Source: Bacteroidota bacterium
GTDB lineage: Bacteria; Bacteroidota; Bacteroidia; Chitinophagales; Saprospiraceae
Assembly: GCA_963169325.1 (NCBI GenBank)
Contig: CAUJEY010000192.1
Location: 1 to 64,000, forward strand
DNA length: 64,000 bases
Direction of reading: 5' to 3'
A program made the position numbers and the translations under genes. This document shows, in pieces, positions 63,716-64,000 of this stretch. The number at the start of each line of letters is the position of its first letter. Position 1 is the stretch's first letter. The notes under the pieces are model-generated. The model ran no database searches. It worked only from the letters and a program-made list of their open reading frames with translations, and was not told the DNA's origin.

Positions 63716-64000
63716 TCAAACCTTGCTCAGTAGCCAATCCCGCTCGGCTACGGCCGGGGTATTACGGATCATTTCTGCCAGGCCGGCATTTTGTCCCCGT
63801 TTCAACAACTGGCGTACGAAATGCACCAGATTCCGGTAGTTCTCCAAATGATAGCCGCTTCGTTTTTGGCGGCGTAAAAACACGGAAAAACTGTCGAGCA
63901 GGGAAGCGAGCGCCAGCCATTCTCCCCGTTCGAAGTAGGCTCGCAGCAACATTTTTCGGGCGTCGAGGTGCATGAACAGGTCGGGGAAGTCGGTGTGCTG
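63716..64000 (-). CDS. Alpha-helical family protein, C-terminal part (cut by window edge)
   Basis: The frame enters from the right edge and ends with a stop at 63716. The visible 94 residues contain DARKMLLRAYFERGEWLALA, FSVFLRRQKRSGYHLENYRN and ERDWLLSKV, which align with the C-terminus of the 466-residue protein at 35241 (FNIFLRRKKVLAYHRENYQN, EKDWFLRKLE). It is a second member of the same unrecognised family. Its stop lies 3 nt from the right direct repeat, and it would be convergent with the TonB receptor gene without the inserted cassette. Confidence 0.7.
   Translation of the reverse strand, partial: QHTDFPDLFMHLDARKMLLRAYFERGEWLALASLLDSFSVFLRRQKRSGYHLENYRNLVHFVRQLLKRGQNAGLAEMIRNTPAVAERDWLLSKV

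Overview
The window looks like chromosomal DNA of a Bacteroidota member, most likely Saprospirales (Lewinella/Haliscomenobacter-like); the phylum is well supported and the order is inference. Supporting signs are type IX secretion (T9SS) C-terminal sorting domains, a T9SS plug protein, GldG, a TonB-dependent receptor with a carboxypeptidase-D-like N-terminal domain, a Bat/MoxR operon, TAnnTTTG-type -7 promoter elements and scarcely any Shine-Dalgarno sequences. No rRNA, tRNA, CRISPR array, phage module or transposase gene was seen.

Layout. 0-7.8 kb: the start of a sensor kinase (cut by the left edge), an alpha/beta hydrolase, a sodium:solute symporter, a possible small membrane peptide with a strong terminator, then a minus-strand run of response regulator, RluA pseudouridine synthase and T9SS plug, and a FAD amino-acid oxidase. 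7.9-11.6 kb: a secreted vWA protein and an S41 lipoprotein peptidase. 11.6-18.7 kb: an accessory, defence-like region holding a broken and an intact YhcG-type nuclease, a translationally coupled CHAT protease plus nSTAND ATPase with 23-residue leucine-rich repeats, and a decayed VapBC-like toxin-antitoxin pair. 18.8-32.5 kb: a PIG-L deacetylase behind a heptamer array, PdxH, GlyA, a zinc phospholipase C-like protein, PBP1A, a membrane patatin, NAD kinase, a hydrolase and a lipoprotein. 32.7-39.8 kb: a T9SS cargo protein, an alpha-helical family protein, a caspase remnant, a FAD oxidoreductase and two tandem paralogous secreted proteins. 40-49.7 kb: PhoD-like phosphatase, GpsA, KptA, a possible second small membrane peptide, NadA, a radical SAM protein, an O-antigen ligase and GldG. 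49.7-57.4 kb: the Bat aerotolerance-type operon (moxR, DUF3298 protein, DUF58, DUF4381-like, batA, batB, batC). 57.5-64 kb: NlpC/P60 lipoprotein, an SPFH protein overlapping a class III nucleotide cyclase, a TonB receptor, a toxin-antitoxin cassette flanked by 34-bp direct repeats, and the end of a paralog of the 35-kb helical protein.

A second layer runs through the window. Many intergenic gaps are filled with 7- or 8-nt tandem repeats, often paired as inverted arms, and several palindromic elements have landed at or inside genes, keeping the frame in two of them (O-antigen ligase, DUF4381-like protein) and lying in a broken copy of yhcG in another. The most notable candidates for new biology are the CHAT/nSTAND-LRR pair, the SPFH/cyclase pair, the TA cassette with att-like flanks, and the heptamer array that sets the reading frame ahead of the PIG-L deacetylase.
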